A DNA stretch of 64,000 bases from Chlorops oryzae (GCA_020466095.1 CM035806.1:119314421-119378420); one strand, 5' to 3'; positions 11,356 to 20,963 are shown, numbered from the stretch's first letter. Notes: generated from the letters alone by a model not told the origin. Numbers and translations are program-made.

Positions 11356-12729
11356 TTAGGCGTTTAGTGGTGTCTCATATTTTGCTAACATAGCGTCTAT
11401 CATAACTATTGGTTCCGACGGTCGTGGGCGTGGAAGTGGTCTTGAGGTTTGTGTTTGTTTCCGTAATTTGCAGAAACAGCACAGTGCCAAAATTATTACT
11501 ATTGTTATGACTCCCGTTAAACTTATTCCCCCAATACTTAAAAGCTTTTTCTGAAACTTTAACTCTTTTATTTCCTCATTATTCTCGAACTGTTTCAAAA
11601 CCACTTCCTTAAAACTCGGTATTTCTTCCGCCTTTTCTAACTGCCTCTCGTTTGGAATGATGAACGTCTGTCTGTACTCTCGTACTTTCGACTCGAACCT
11701 GAACTTTCCTAAATAGACGCTACAATTCTGAAAATTTAGGAAGAAGTTTCCTATTGCTGATATGCGCCTACTGTCGCATGTACTGTTAAGGCTTACGTTT
11801 CTTGCGTTTATTAAAAGGATAGTACTTTCTTCCAGCTCAATTATTTCCTCTTCTGTCCGACTGATTAACTCGCAGCGTCCTCTGATTATACAGTTCGTGC
11901 TTTTGTGAAGTGCAAACGCTGACTTGCCTTCCTCAAAAGTATAGGTCTGGTTGTCTTTCTCAATTATCGTCTCGATTTCCTCATCTATTTGTTGCCCATG
12001 GGTGTTTGGCACCGGCACCAACAATTTTTTCTGAAACTGACCCACCACCGCGGGGACTTTAATTACGAAAATAATGACCCCATTTCGCAGCGAGGCTACG
12101 CCTAATGCCATATCTTTCAACTTCTCGAATCCTATGTCGTACTGTTCGATCTCGGATTTCGAGAGCATGGAAGGGTGGATAATGCCCGTCCTTGCTGCGG
12201 CCACATTTTGCTGAATAGTTTCTACCTGACTGCGTAGTAGCTGGAGTTTCAAGAAAAGTCTGAGAGTCAGTTCGTCTACTCGACTTTCCCTAGCGGCTTG
12301 TGAATTAAATTTCCCCATATCGATTAGTGCCTTCTGGTCAGCTTGTACTAATTGCCTCATGTTTTCTAGAGCCTCACTAAAATCGCGATTAATTTTGATT
12401 TGGTGGTTACCGTTTTCTATGAGCCTATGATTATTGACGTCTACAGTGGCAAGGTGATCTTCTACATTCTGTCGATCGCTAGCGTCCATGGTACCGAATA
12501 GCCACTTGAGGCTAGACCCGATGAAGTCGAAAGGACTTCTTTTCGATCGGCGGAACGTGTGCAGCATGGAGTCAATGTCGTCTACTTGAACATCAATTAG
12601 TGCGTCGTATATGCTACTGTTGAGGGTGGCTTTGGTCACTAGGAACTCGTCCAGCATGGTGCGGATCGCAGCTGGGTCTATTTGATGAAGTATGTAGTCA
12701 TACCTAGTAACGACGTCTACTGTACCCAT
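11356..12729 (-). CDS. env: Errantivirus envelope protein (env)
   Basis: This frame of 457 codons encodes an insect retrovirus envelope glycoprotein, the F-type protein that would mediate membrane fusion. Visible features: a furin-type site RSKR at residues 61-64 followed by a hydrophobic fusion-peptide-like start (SPFDFIG); a long helical region with many glutamines and leucines; a C-terminal membrane segment at about 398-421 (VITIVIILALCC); and a short basic, proline-rich cytoplasmic tail. The listed start is the first methionine, but the frame stays open upstream to a splice-acceptor-like site near 12830, so the mature product probably starts further upstream. No stop or frameshift interrupts it, although gag and pol of the same copy are lost. 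Confidence 0.8.
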   Translation of the reverse strand: MGTVDVVTRYDYILHQIDPAAIRTMLDEFLVTKATLNSSIYDALIDVQVDDIDSMLHTFRRSKRSPFDFIGSSLKWLFGTMDASDRQNVEDHLATVDVNNHRLIENGNHQIKINRDFSEALENMRQLVQADQKALIDMGKFNSQAARESRVDELTLRLFLKLQLLRSQVETIQQNVAAARTGIIHPSMLSKSEIEQYDIGFEKLKDMALGVASLRNGVIIFVIKVPAVVGQFQKKLLVPVPNTHGQQIDEEIETIIEKDNQTYTFEEGKSAFALHKSTNCIIRGRCELISRTEEEIIELEESTILLINARNVSLNSTCDSRRISAIGNFFLNFQNCSVYLGKFRFESKVREYRQTFIIPNERQLEKAEEIPSFKEVVLKQFENNEEIKELKFQKKLLSIGGISLTGVITIVIILALCCFCKLRKQTQTSRPLPRPRPSEPIVMIDAMLAKYETPLNA

Positions 12730-13816
12730 GTGTATTTCCGCGAAACCGGTTTCCGTCTCTATTTTTTCCAGATAAAGTAGGTGGTGGGACTTGATGAACG
12801 GAAAAATTATCAGTGCTACTTGGACCAGGAGCTGAAAAAGAAGAGAGGCTGTGTAGAGACACTTCGGTGGCTGGCTTCCCCGTAGGTGAGTAATCCAGTT
12901 TTTATTTTATACAAAGGAGATTTTAAACTAACTATTTCGTTACAGATCTATCTACACAGCGCTATCTACTGAATCGCACAATTCGGAACACCGTTTTATT
13001 TATTATTTTTTATTTTTTATTTTTATATACATATTTTTTTCTTTTAATGGTTTAATCCTTAGGACCCTTTTTTTTATATATATTTTTCACAACGTTAGTT
13101 AACTATATATACAAAAGGTTTTTTTTTTTTTTTTTTTTCTACTTATTATTAAAGTTAATGCAAATACTTAAAACAACACAAATTCATTTTTTTTTCTCTC
13201 TCTTTCATTTGTTCCGCACACAACAATGGTTTTACTTCAATGGTTACAACAATGGTTTTACTTTCCGTATTTTTCCCCTATGCAAGAAAGTTATTAAAAG
13301 TAAAATGTTTTAGAAATGTAAGAAATTTAAAGGCAACAATATACAGGGTATAAAAAGACGCACTAGTCGCCCTCAATACTCACCGCTCGTGTCTCCTCCA
13401 GTTGGGCATTTTAAATGGCAAATGCCTTTATTCGAAAAAAAAAAATTTTTTTTATTTCTGCTTAGCCTTTTAATGGCAAAGAGATGTCCACATAAGTACA
13501 TTTTCACGACCTAACATTACTATTATTTATGCCACAGGCACATAACAATAATAGTAATAAAAAATTAAAAAAACACCGAACACAAAGCACGAAACGATCA
13601 CCGCGTCTATTGTCCGAGACTTGGTGTTACCACACCAAATTTCGTGCGTACGCAACTAAATCTACCACAAAAAATTTTTGAAAAAGTTCCTAATGGAGTA
13701 GTCGTTGTTCCATGATTTTTTGTTTAGCTACTAGAGCGGTTTGAATGCGTTGTGCGTTGTTTTTTTTTTTCGTATTAATTTGCTTATATATTTTTTTTAA
13801 AATCCTTTTTTTTATT
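12730..13816 (-). other. Errantivirus leader/deletion zone
   Basis: AT-rich and homopolymer-rich with no gag or pol similarity. Just upstream of env (minus strand, near 12830) is a pyrimidine-rich acceptor-like CTTCTTTTTCAG. The env frame is open back to it and encodes a hydrophobic, signal-peptide-like stretch. This fits a spliced env message. Confidence 0.5.
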
Positions 13817-13836
13817 ACTTTTGCTCGGGCGCCAAA
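13817..13836 (-). other. Errantivirus primer binding site
   Basis: Directly inside the 5' LTR the minus strand reads TTTGGCGCCCGAGC. TGGCGCCC matches the 3' end of lysine tRNA, the primer used by several gypsy-type elements, but only these first 8 bases fit. Confidence 0.5.
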
Positions 13837-14283
13837 TGTTAAGGTTGTACCTTAATAGTTGTAGTATAAAAATGTTCAAAAGAAGGAATACGCAAACGAT
13901 TTCGATTGTTCCGTTTTTTAATTATATTCATTCGATGGGTTTATTACAACTGAAAATTTATTACAATTCAAAATTAAAATTAACTTAAAAATATTCTTAA
14001 AATTACTTAAAACTAGGTTCGCTGACGCGAACTCTGCTGCAGTCGCATTACCCCGCTGCCGTCTTTTCTCTTCAGTTTCTGCTGACGTCTTCTTCTTGCG
14101 CAACTTTTCTTTCGCTCACTTTGGGCTCGCATTCTAGGTCTTCCATATTTTGCAGGAATGCATTTTTGTCTTGCACGCAACTGCCCCAATTTAGAGTTTT
14201 TAGGCCGTTGGTGCTTATTGTCTTCTTTTTTCTGCTTTCGCTCAGCACAGTGGCCTCACGATACTTGTGACATGATCACAACA
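13837..14283 (-). repeat. Errantivirus 5' LTR
   Basis: 447 bp, minus strand TGTTGTGATC to CCTTAACA (TG..CA). It matches the LTR at 9841-10287 with about four substitutions. Confidence 0.9.
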
Positions 14284-14529
14284 GTCGTAATGTGACGTCA
14301 TCATGACACGCAAATGCTTGTCTAGTAGCAGTCCATGTACTATATGGTCTAAGCTGTCACTTGACCAAAATGGCTTTTGTACTAAAATTTTATTATTACA
14401 TAAAAGAGTGCTGCCAACAATATAAGTTCGAATATTAACCAAAAAGGGATACAAATTGTATTCAGAATATTATCTATATTCACTCAAGATCGTGTTCTTG
14501 CAAAAATGTTCGCACAGAAGTTTTCTTTC

Positions 14530-15054
14530 TGTATTTTTCCTGGACATAAGTGGGCCTACCTTGGGCAAACGAATGACGTACTTTTCGTTTAAAAATTCGC
14601 CGTTAGCGTTGCCAGCTTCATACCGAAAATTTTGTTTTTGCTATAACTTTTGAACCTAGGGTGGGCAAACGAAAATTTTTCCTGGACATAAGTGGGCCTA
14701 CCTTGGGCAAACGAATGACGTACTTTTCGTTTAAAAATTCGCCGTTAGCGTTGCCAACTTCACACCGAAAATTTTGTTTTTTGCTATAACTTTTGAACCT
14801 AGGGTGGGCAAACGAAAATTTTTCCTGGGCATAAGTGGGCCTACCTTGGGCAAACGAATGACGTACTCTTAGTTTAAAAATTCGCCGTTAGCGTTGCCAA
14901 CTTCACACCGAAAATTTTGTTTTTGCTATAACTTTTAAACCTAGGGTGGGCAAACGAAAATTTTTCCTGGGCATAAGTGGGCCTACCTTGGGCAAACGAA
15001 TGACATACCTTTCGTTTTAAAATTCGCCGTTGTCCATGCCAACTTCACAGGGCT
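14530..15054 (-). repeat. Foldback right arm, ~143-bp tandem units
   Basis: About 3.6 inverted copies of the left-arm unit, each with TTTTTCCTGGRCATAAGTGG and CGTACTTTTCGTTTAAAAA. Its last unit matches the first unit of the left arm better than its neighbours, as expected for arms paired end to end. Confidence 0.8.
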
Positions 15055-15386
15055 CCTATTATGGTTTGCGTAAACGCAACATTTTTGAACGCAATCGAAC
15101 ATTCGGTATTATAGTTCGCGAAATGCGACAATGTGCTCGCGGGAAACGCAATTCATTTTTTCCCTTTCGCGATTTGCGTATGCAGGTAATTACGGTTCGC
15201 GTTTTTACCTGTCAAAACCGTTCGATAAACGCAATTTCTGTTCGTTAGGTAAAGAGCTAACGAGTTGTGTACCATAGCAAGAAAATATGAGTTTTTTCAA
15301 CATTTTTTCCTTAAAAAGGAAGAATTTTTATTTGAGGAAAAACCTAAACCTTAATTAGCGTCGGACAGGCAAAGAAGTAGCACTTT

Positions 15387-16327
15387 ATGTCAGCAAAGCA
15401 AAGAAATGTAAGTTATTTCAAACATTTTAAAATTAAATTGAAAAAGAAAACTAAGAATTTTTATTTTAGGGAAAACTTAAGGAAAAATGAGCAAACAAGC
15501 CAAAAGCAATTTGAGGAGATGGTAAAATTTATGGTGGCGAACCAAGATTTTTCCAAAAACCTTTTAAAAGGCTTGGATGCCAAGCAAAGATCGCATTCAA
15601 TGTGGCTTAAACTTTCAAACATTTTAAATGCCGAAGGCCCTCCAATGCGTTCAGCCGATAAATGGAAAAAGGTAAAAATTGCAAAATAATCAAAATAAAT
15701 ACATATATCTGTAATAAAGTTTTATGTGGTTAGGTTTGGAGCGATTACAGAACACACTTGAAAGCCAAAATGCGTAAAAATAAAAGCTCCATAGCAGGAA
15801 CCGGCGGAGGACCATCGAGATTTTGTCCACTTAACCAGCTGGAAGAGCAAGTTTCTCAATTGTTGTGCTACGAAGAAGCCATTGAGGGGATCTCGGCAAA
15901 GACTTTCGGCGCACCTCGGTCTTCAACAGAAGAAATTGATCGTCCATGTTCAACGCTACCAATAGAGGATAATAACGGCATAGTCCTTATAGAAATTTCA
16001 CCCAATCCTCACATGACTGCTCATCCGACGCCATCGACTAGTGCCAAGAAAAATGTGCCAAACCTTCTTGAGAAGCAGGTGAATAATCAAATTTCATACC
16101 ATGAAAACTCGGTGAAGGTGTTGAAGGAAATCAACGAAAATTTAAAAGTGATGAATTCAATAAGCGAAAGAAGATATAAATTAGAGCTCATTAAATTGAA
16201 ACTCAAAAAACAAGAGCTTAACTTGAAAAAACGCCAACGAGTGATAATAATCAGAAAACCACATAGTGGTTTTATTTTTTTCCAGTTCCTATACATTTAT
16301 TTTATTAAGCTTAGTAACAAACACTGA
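15387..16327 (+). CDS. Harbinger-associated Myb/SANT-like DNA-binding protein
   Basis: This gene lies in Harbinger element 1, where the second transposon protein usually is a Myb/SANT-like DNA-binding factor that helps the DDE transposase recognise the ends. The conserved part reads KQFEEMVKFM..NQDFSKN...WLKLSNILNAEGPPMRSADKWKK, then crosses a 62-bp GT-AG intron (15672-15733) to VWSDYRTHLKAKMRKN. The trihelical tryptophan pattern is visible. The second half is acidic or serine-rich and ends in a lysine-rich coiled coil (ISERRYKLELIKLKLKKQEL). A further short intron may lie at about 15408-15469, so the exact N-terminus is uncertain. No transposase partner remains in this copy. Confidence 0.7.
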
Positions 16328-16610
16328 AGTTCCTATTATTTATTTTTTTTTATTTTTAAGTATATGAAAGAACGCTGAAGTACCTATTATTTATTTTTTT
16401 TATTTTTAAGTATATGAAAGAACACTGAAGTACCTATTTTTTATTTTTTTTATTTTTAAGTGTATGAAAAAAACACTGAAGTATCTGAAGAAGCCAAAAA
16501 ATGAACTGAACACTGTTAAACTGAATTTAAATGAATTTAAAATAAATGAAAAAATGAAATATTTACCATAACAATCGAATGTTTTTTTAATATTTTTTAT
16601 TTTTATTTTT
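16328..16610 (+). repeat. Three tandem ~60-bp units after the Myb/SANT gene
   Basis: GAACRCTGAAGTACCTATT followed by a T-rich run and TTTTTAAGTRTATGAAA repeats about three times between 16320 and 16480. It is probably 3' untranslated DNA of the Myb/SANT gene. Confidence 0.5.
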
Positions 16611-16621
16611 ATTTTTTTTAA

Positions 16622-16771
16622 CTATCGTAACAAATTTCGTTTGATTTCATCGCGTATATTATTTCCTATGGAATGAAGGCTTCCTTCGGCGCTTCTTAAA
16701 ACACTGTCGTCCAATTCCATGTCGGATCCTTCCTCAATGATTGGCTCAGGGGGCGGTACCTTAAACTCCAT
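16622..16771 (-). CDS. Small acidic 49-residue reading frame in Harbinger element 1
   Basis: On the strand opposite the Myb/SANT gene and convergent with it, an ATG preceded directly by an in-frame stop opens 49 codons: MEFKVPPPEP at the start, SDMELDDSVL in the middle, NNIRDEIKRNLLR at the end. Transposase genes of Harbinger elements often lie convergent to the Myb gene, and many end in an IRxxIxxxL-like helix. It may therefore be the last exon of a deleted transposase or a small protein of its own. The function is not recognised. Confidence 0.35.
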   Translation of the reverse strand: MEFKVPPPEPIIEEGSDMELDDSVLRSAEGSLHSIGNNIRDEIKRNLLR

Positions 16772-17027
16772 TTATTTTTATGAATTTTTTGACTTCAAAA
16801 CTAAACACACAACTTAACACTTTCGCGCTTCGATCAAAATGCAATTCTTTGACAATTGTTTGAAAGTAAATGTAAGTATTACCCACTGAAAACACTTTTC
16901 CCTCCGTAAAACATAGTATGCAACATTGCTTCTGTTCGAACGAGTTCTATAATACCGAATTATTTACGCAACGCAACTTGGTTACGCAACGCAATTGCGA
17001 ACGCAACGCAAACCATAATAGGGGCCC

Positions 17028-17904
17028 AGATCTTATCACGATTTTATGGTCATCGGATGGCATACGATCAAGAGCTATTTTGAATAGTCTAACTAATTCA
17101 TTGCGTTCATGCAAAAATCTTTGCAACTCCAGAACGATTTCTCTTCTAATGTTCGATCCAATTGCACATCTTTGTTCAAGTTCTGCGGTTTCATTGCCAA
17201 TGAAATAGATCTGCAAGAACTGATGGTTTGTATCACCAGAAGGCAATAATGAACCTGCTCTATGGTATATTTGACCTTGAATCTGTAATGTGTATGCGAT
17301 ATACAAAGAACTAAGAAACTTGAAATATTTTATCGTGAGTGAAATGGTTTGCAACATGTGAAACTCTTTATGAATTAATCACCTTAAACGTGGGCATAAA
17401 CGCATCTCTAATTATCTTTGTAGCACCGAAAGATGTCATTTGAAAGCAAGCATTGTATGATTGAATGTTTTTGCGAAAATTCTTTGAAATGGTTGATTGT
17501 CCATTGAGCAAGGAATGCAATGGTTGAGGTGGTGGTTCTAATGCAGGCAATATCACTTTGCCACTTGAACAGCACATGCCAGGCGGTTTTCCTTGAAATT
17601 TGAAAGCATTACAGTCGGGGCATATGTTGTTCATCGATCCAATACACCCATATTCACGGTAATCAGAATTACAGTCGTAATTTAAGGCAACATATTCCAT
17701 AGCATTCAAACGCCGACGTGGTACACGATCTTGACGATAGGTTACTTGCCGCTGGTTATCAGCTCCAGATTGTGATCGCACTTCTCTTACAAATTGATTG
17801 ATTTCCGCGCGCTGTTCATCGCTCAAGCTTCTCCTGTTTAAAGCCATTTGATTTGATCGTCTTGTTCGTCGACCAATTGTTGCTCGAACACGTCTTCGTG
17901 GCAT
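17028..17904 (-). pseudogene. Helitron Rep/helicase, N-terminal part
   Basis: This is the start of the Helitron protein. It begins MPRRRVRATIGRRTRR with a strongly basic N-terminus. A cysteine cluster, CPDCNAFKFQGKPPGMCC, is of the kind found ahead of the Helitron Rep domain, followed by PPPQPLHSLLNG and YNACFQMTSFGA. A 100-bp GT-AG intron (17283-17382) joins MPTFK to IQGQIYHRAGSLLP. The frame then runs to DHKIVIRS, where the Harbinger insertion interrupts it, and the natural continuation (DKTPVGQH) is at 7888. No start codon lies upstream in frame that would suit better. The Helitron 5' end is 2.7 kb further right because of a TIR-element insertion. Confidence 0.8.
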
Positions 17905-18910
17905 ATTTGCGTTGTTTAAATAAAAAGCAGTCGCAATACAATATTATCGTTAAATATTTAGATATGCAAATCAAGACTTTTACAATTTTTTTTATGAAAA
18001 ATGAAAGAATTTAATTTCAAAGTTCATAACATTATTTCTTCGATCCGAGTAGTTTTCTATATATAATCAAACGAACAAATTCAGGAGTGGTCAGCAAAAA
18101 AACGTGAAACACATGTATTTGTTGTTGTGATTTTTGTGCTAATAAGGAGATTTAAATTGCCAAAATAAGAGGTTCTCATTTTCGGGCATAGCTCCGGTTC
18201 AAGCCGCCCCATCCGTGGTTTGCTGCGCCTAATTCTAATGCTAAGCGAAAGAAATTATATAATAGCCTTTTTTTTTTGCTTCAAAATAATGAAAATCAAA
18301 ATTTTGCAAATTGCGCGAATTGTGGTCATGGCGATCTTCCCCCGTAATTTAGCAATATATTTGGCTATTAAATACACAAATCGAAATCGTGGAAGCCAAA
18401 TTTTTGCGAATTTCTCGAATTATGGTCATCGGACAGCGAACAGATTTCTTGTATGCACACTGTGAACCAATCCGAAGATTCCCTGAAAATTTCATGACTA
18501 TCTGCCTAGTAGAAAAATGAAATTTTGCCAAAAGAAAAGTGGTTCACATTTTCGGGCAAAACTCCGGTTCTAATCATCGGAGAGCGAAAAGATTTCTTAT
18601 ATCGATAGCTTCGGATAGAAAGGGCGTAACTCATTATTTTGCTACTTTACAGGAGAAGGAAAAAACTTCATAAAATCGCAAAGGTTAGATATTTAAAAAA
18701 AGTTTAAACGCAAAGTCAATTAAATACTACGCACGAAATTTGTTTTAGGCTTGAATTTTTATTTTTTTCTGTGTTTCGAGCAGTTTTCTGAGTTAGGGCT
18801 TTTTGATATCAATTTTCGTTCAAAACACGTGAGTTAGGTCTTTGTATGCAAAGTTTAAAATATAAATAAAATTATAAGATGCGATCCAGCACTATACTAT
18901 AACCAATAAT

Positions 18911-19125
18911 ATCGGTTAGTGGTTTCTATTGATAAAATTAATTCAAAACAAATATTTTTTGAACACATTATTCACTGTTTTCACGTTCGTGTCTTGAGTC
19001 TTTGCATGCATACAGACCAAGAGAGACATGCAAAGACTTAAGAAAGGAACGTGAAAACAGTGAATAATGCGTTCCAAAAAATATTTGTTTTGAATTAATT
19101 TTATGAATAGAAACCACTAAACGAT
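18911..19125. repeat. 215-bp near-perfect palindrome
   Basis: Arms of about 95 bp start ATCGGTTAGTGGTTTCTATT and fold around a centre at about 19005-19028. Copy 1 of the host element (1-684) lacks this block, so it arose after the copies separated, probably as a local inverted duplication. Its inner stem CGTTCGTGTCTTGAGTCTTTG resembles the hairpin inside the Transib-like element at 24764-24845. Confidence 0.65.
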
Positions 19126-19445
19126 TTTAATGGTTATAGTCTCAAAAAACTCGTCATAGATTGAGGTTTGCGGCATTTGACTCGAACATTTATTTTTTTC
19201 TACTAGGGTCATTATTTGGCCAGTTAGGGGATGGAATCCAAAATTCAGTTTAAAAAAAAAGTAATAATTATAACATATTATTAAAACATACCAAAAACGA
19301 ATCCAATATTCTTCATATTAGGCTCGTTTAAAAGGTAATTTTGTAAATTTTTCGAATATACATACTGAACATGCTCGTTCTTGTTCCTACGGCATCTATA
19401 TTATAGATTGAAGTTCGTGAGGCATTTTTCTTTAATTTAAGCCTA

Positions 19446-19910
19446 TTTTTGTATGGGGACCTCCTAAGGAGGGGAGATAGAGGGTAGGTATGTTCAAAGA
19501 AAATACTTGGGGTAAAAAAATAATGGGGGTCGGTCATATATATCAGCCCCCTAGGAGGGGTTTGACTGTAGTGACAGGCATTTTGTCTGAAATTGTGATA
19601 AAATTAAGGTAATTTTGTATGGGTGACCCCCTAAGGAGGGGAGATAAGGGGTCAGTATGTTGGGAAAAAATGTTAATGAGACAAAGTTAATGGGGGTCGG
19701 TCAAACATTTGACTCCTCTAGGGGCACTCTGGGGCTAGTTAGGACAGTGGGGGGAAAATTCATAAAAAAAATTACTTTTGTATTGGAGCCCCCTTAAGGA
19801 GTGGAGATAGGGGGAAGGTATTTTTGGATAAATTGTTGGGAATAAAAAAATAATGGTAGTTGGTCCTACATTTGACCCCTCTAGGAGCTACTCTGCTTAC
19901 AGTAACATCA
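19446..19910 (+). repeat. Three-unit ~165-bp minisatellite
   Basis: Units centred on CCTAAGGAGGGGAGATA begin near 19462, 19629 and 19791. Each continues with a TTTGACYCCTCTAGG-type stretch. It lies inside the 1.7-kb TIR element, and the first unit is also present in copy 1 at the window start. Confidence 0.6.
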
Positions 19911-20717
19911 AAAATTTGGAAAAAAATCAATAATTAAATTTTTCAAATGACTTGATGCGTGACATTTTTTTACAAAATAACCTTAAAATTAGTATTTTAT
20001 GAAGTCTTTAATAAAAGTTCATCGTACTATGATACAGGAAAAGAGTTTCAAAAAAAGTCATCACTCTAATGCACACGCACAGTTATGAATGTTAATTTAT
20101 AGGTCTCGCCATCACTGGCGTAGTTGAACGTCTTTTTGTGAGTTAGGGCTTTTTTCTTTCGCAAAATTGTTCGCTATGAGTTAGGGCTTTTTTAAAAGTA
20201 ACTATAACTTCGGTATTTTCAATCAAAGGTCGTCAATTTTTTTGGAGGGGGTGTATTTGAGAGTCGACCATCAGAAAATGCAAAAATCTCGTTTTAAAAA
20301 AAAAAATGAGTTACGCCCTTTCTATCCGAAGCTAACGATATGCACTCTCTAAACCAATCAGAATATCCCCTAAAAATTTCATTACTATCTGCCAAGTAGA
20401 AAAATGCAATTTTACCAAAAGGAATGGTTCATATTTTCGGCCATTACTCCTGTTCTAATCATCGGACAGCAAAAATATTTCTTATATGCACTCTCTGAAC
20501 CAATCCGAAGATCCCCTAAAAATTTCGTAAAGATCGGTCCAGTAGGAAAAATGTAGTAAGGTAACATCACTTTAGCCACTTATTTTTATATATATAGATT
20601 AAATAACATAACAAAAATGTATTTCAATACCTAAAAACAAACAAAAAAAGTTAATTCAAAAATTTAAGAAGATAAAAAAAATCAATCAAAGGTTCATATT
20701 ACACATACACGTCTATA

Positions 20718-20963
20718 GTGGCTCTGGGATAGCGTAGGGGATGCGTGCTATGCTCTTGATCCCAGGGTCCGAGGTCCGACTCCCGGCACAGGCGAAATGG
20801 AGTGTAATGTTGCAAGCCTAGCAAGGTTTTTTTAAAATCGCATGTTAGGGGCACACTACATAAAAAAGACGTACACTCACACAAACACAAGAAAACCTCC
20901 TTGGTATCACAATGGGCCGATTAACGGCCTAAGTGGCAGCCACTTCAACCTACCTACCTACCT
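20718..20963 (+). mobile_element. tRNA-derived SINE
   Basis: The 246-bp element starts GTGGCTCTGGGATAGCGTAG (A-box-like) and has a B-box-like GGTCCGACTCC at about 20773-20783. It ends in a (CCTA)n tail. An 11-bp target duplication ACACGTCTATA flanks it (20707-20717 and 20964-20974). The tRNA-like head plus 3' tail and duplication indicate a Pol III-transcribed SINE mobilised by LINE machinery. The flanking 20599-20706 and 20975-21260 hold AT-rich DNA with no gene. Confidence 0.75.

Larger units (their letters stand above)
9841..14283 (-). mobile_element. Errantivirus (insect gypsy-type retrovirus), env-only deletion copy
   Basis: Two 447-bp LTRs bound the element, with a 4-bp target duplication GTCG (9837-9840 and 14284-14287). 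It reads on the minus strand, so the 5' LTR is at 13837-14283. Only env remains; gag and pol are absent, and the space between env and the 5' LTR is T- or A-rich noncoding DNA. The LTRs differ at about 4 positions by eye, so the insertion is fairly young. It lies in the loop of the Foldback-like element. Confidence 0.85.
7903..15054. mobile_element. Foldback-like element with tandem-repeat arms
   Basis: The element begins AGCCCTGTGAAGTTGGC and ends with its complement, flanked by a perfect 9-bp duplication CCTATTATG (7894-7902 and 15055-15063). Both arms consist of direct repeats of ~143 bp, the layout of Drosophila FB elements, and 9 bp is also the duplication length of FB and Mutator-like elements. 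Further inside, 9661-9710 and 14310-14360 are imperfect inverted copies, so the arms continue past the tandem part. An errantivirus (9841-14283) sits in the middle. No transposase is recognised, and 8250-9640 shows no convincing gene. Confidence 0.75.
7889..17027. mobile_element. PIF/Harbinger element 1, nested in Helitron Rep gene
   Basis: The ends are inverted: GGGCCCCTATTATG at 7889 and its complement ending at 17027, continuing inward as GGTTTGCGT..GCG. It inserted between Helitron codons for VIRS and DKTPVG. Without the 7.15-kb Foldback-like element inserted 14 bp inside its left end it would be about 2.0 kb. It carries a Myb/SANT-like gene but no DDE transposase, so it is a deletion derivative. 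A clean 3-bp target duplication is not preserved. The superfamily call rests on the GGGCCC-type ends and the Myb/SANT protein. Confidence 0.65.
18603..20337 (+). mobile_element. 1.7-kb TIR element, complete copy 2
   Basis: The ends CGATAGCTTCGGATAGAAAG and CGTTAGCTTCGGATAGAAAG are inverted, and the repeat continues as GGCGTAACTCAT. Flanks are ATAT on both sides (18599-18602 and 20338-20341). Removing the element and one ATAT rebuilds the Helitron sequence TTCTTATATGCACTCTCT, which is present in neighbouring Helitron repeats, so both boundaries are supported. It has no gene. The interior has a palindromic block, a three-unit minisatellite and several GAGTTAGGGCTTTTT motifs. The superfamily is not recognised. 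Confidence 0.75.
2603..20598 (-). mobile_element. Helitron, autonomous type, decayed
   Basis: On the minus strand the element starts TCTATATATATAAAAATAAG (right end) and ends GGGCCAGCTAG (left end). It is inserted between host A and T with no target duplication, as Helitrons do. It encodes a Rep/helicase of the Helitron type, now broken. Of its 18.0 kb, 9.1 kb is the nested Harbinger/Foldback/errantivirus stack and 1.7 kb a TIR element. The 5' noncoding part (about 17905-20598) holds about three imperfect ~145-bp units (near 18420, 18565 and 20455). Between 2607 and 4230 there is no gene, only AT-rich DNA with local duplications. Confidence 0.85.

Noticed and set aside
2603..20598. Helitron capture of host gene exons
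   Set aside because: All recognisable sequence inside is Helitron Rep/helicase or other transposons; no host exon was seen.
20718..20800. Functional tRNA gene
   Set aside because: A- and B-box-like motifs occur, but there is no complete cloverleaf and the sequence is the head of a SINE with target duplications.
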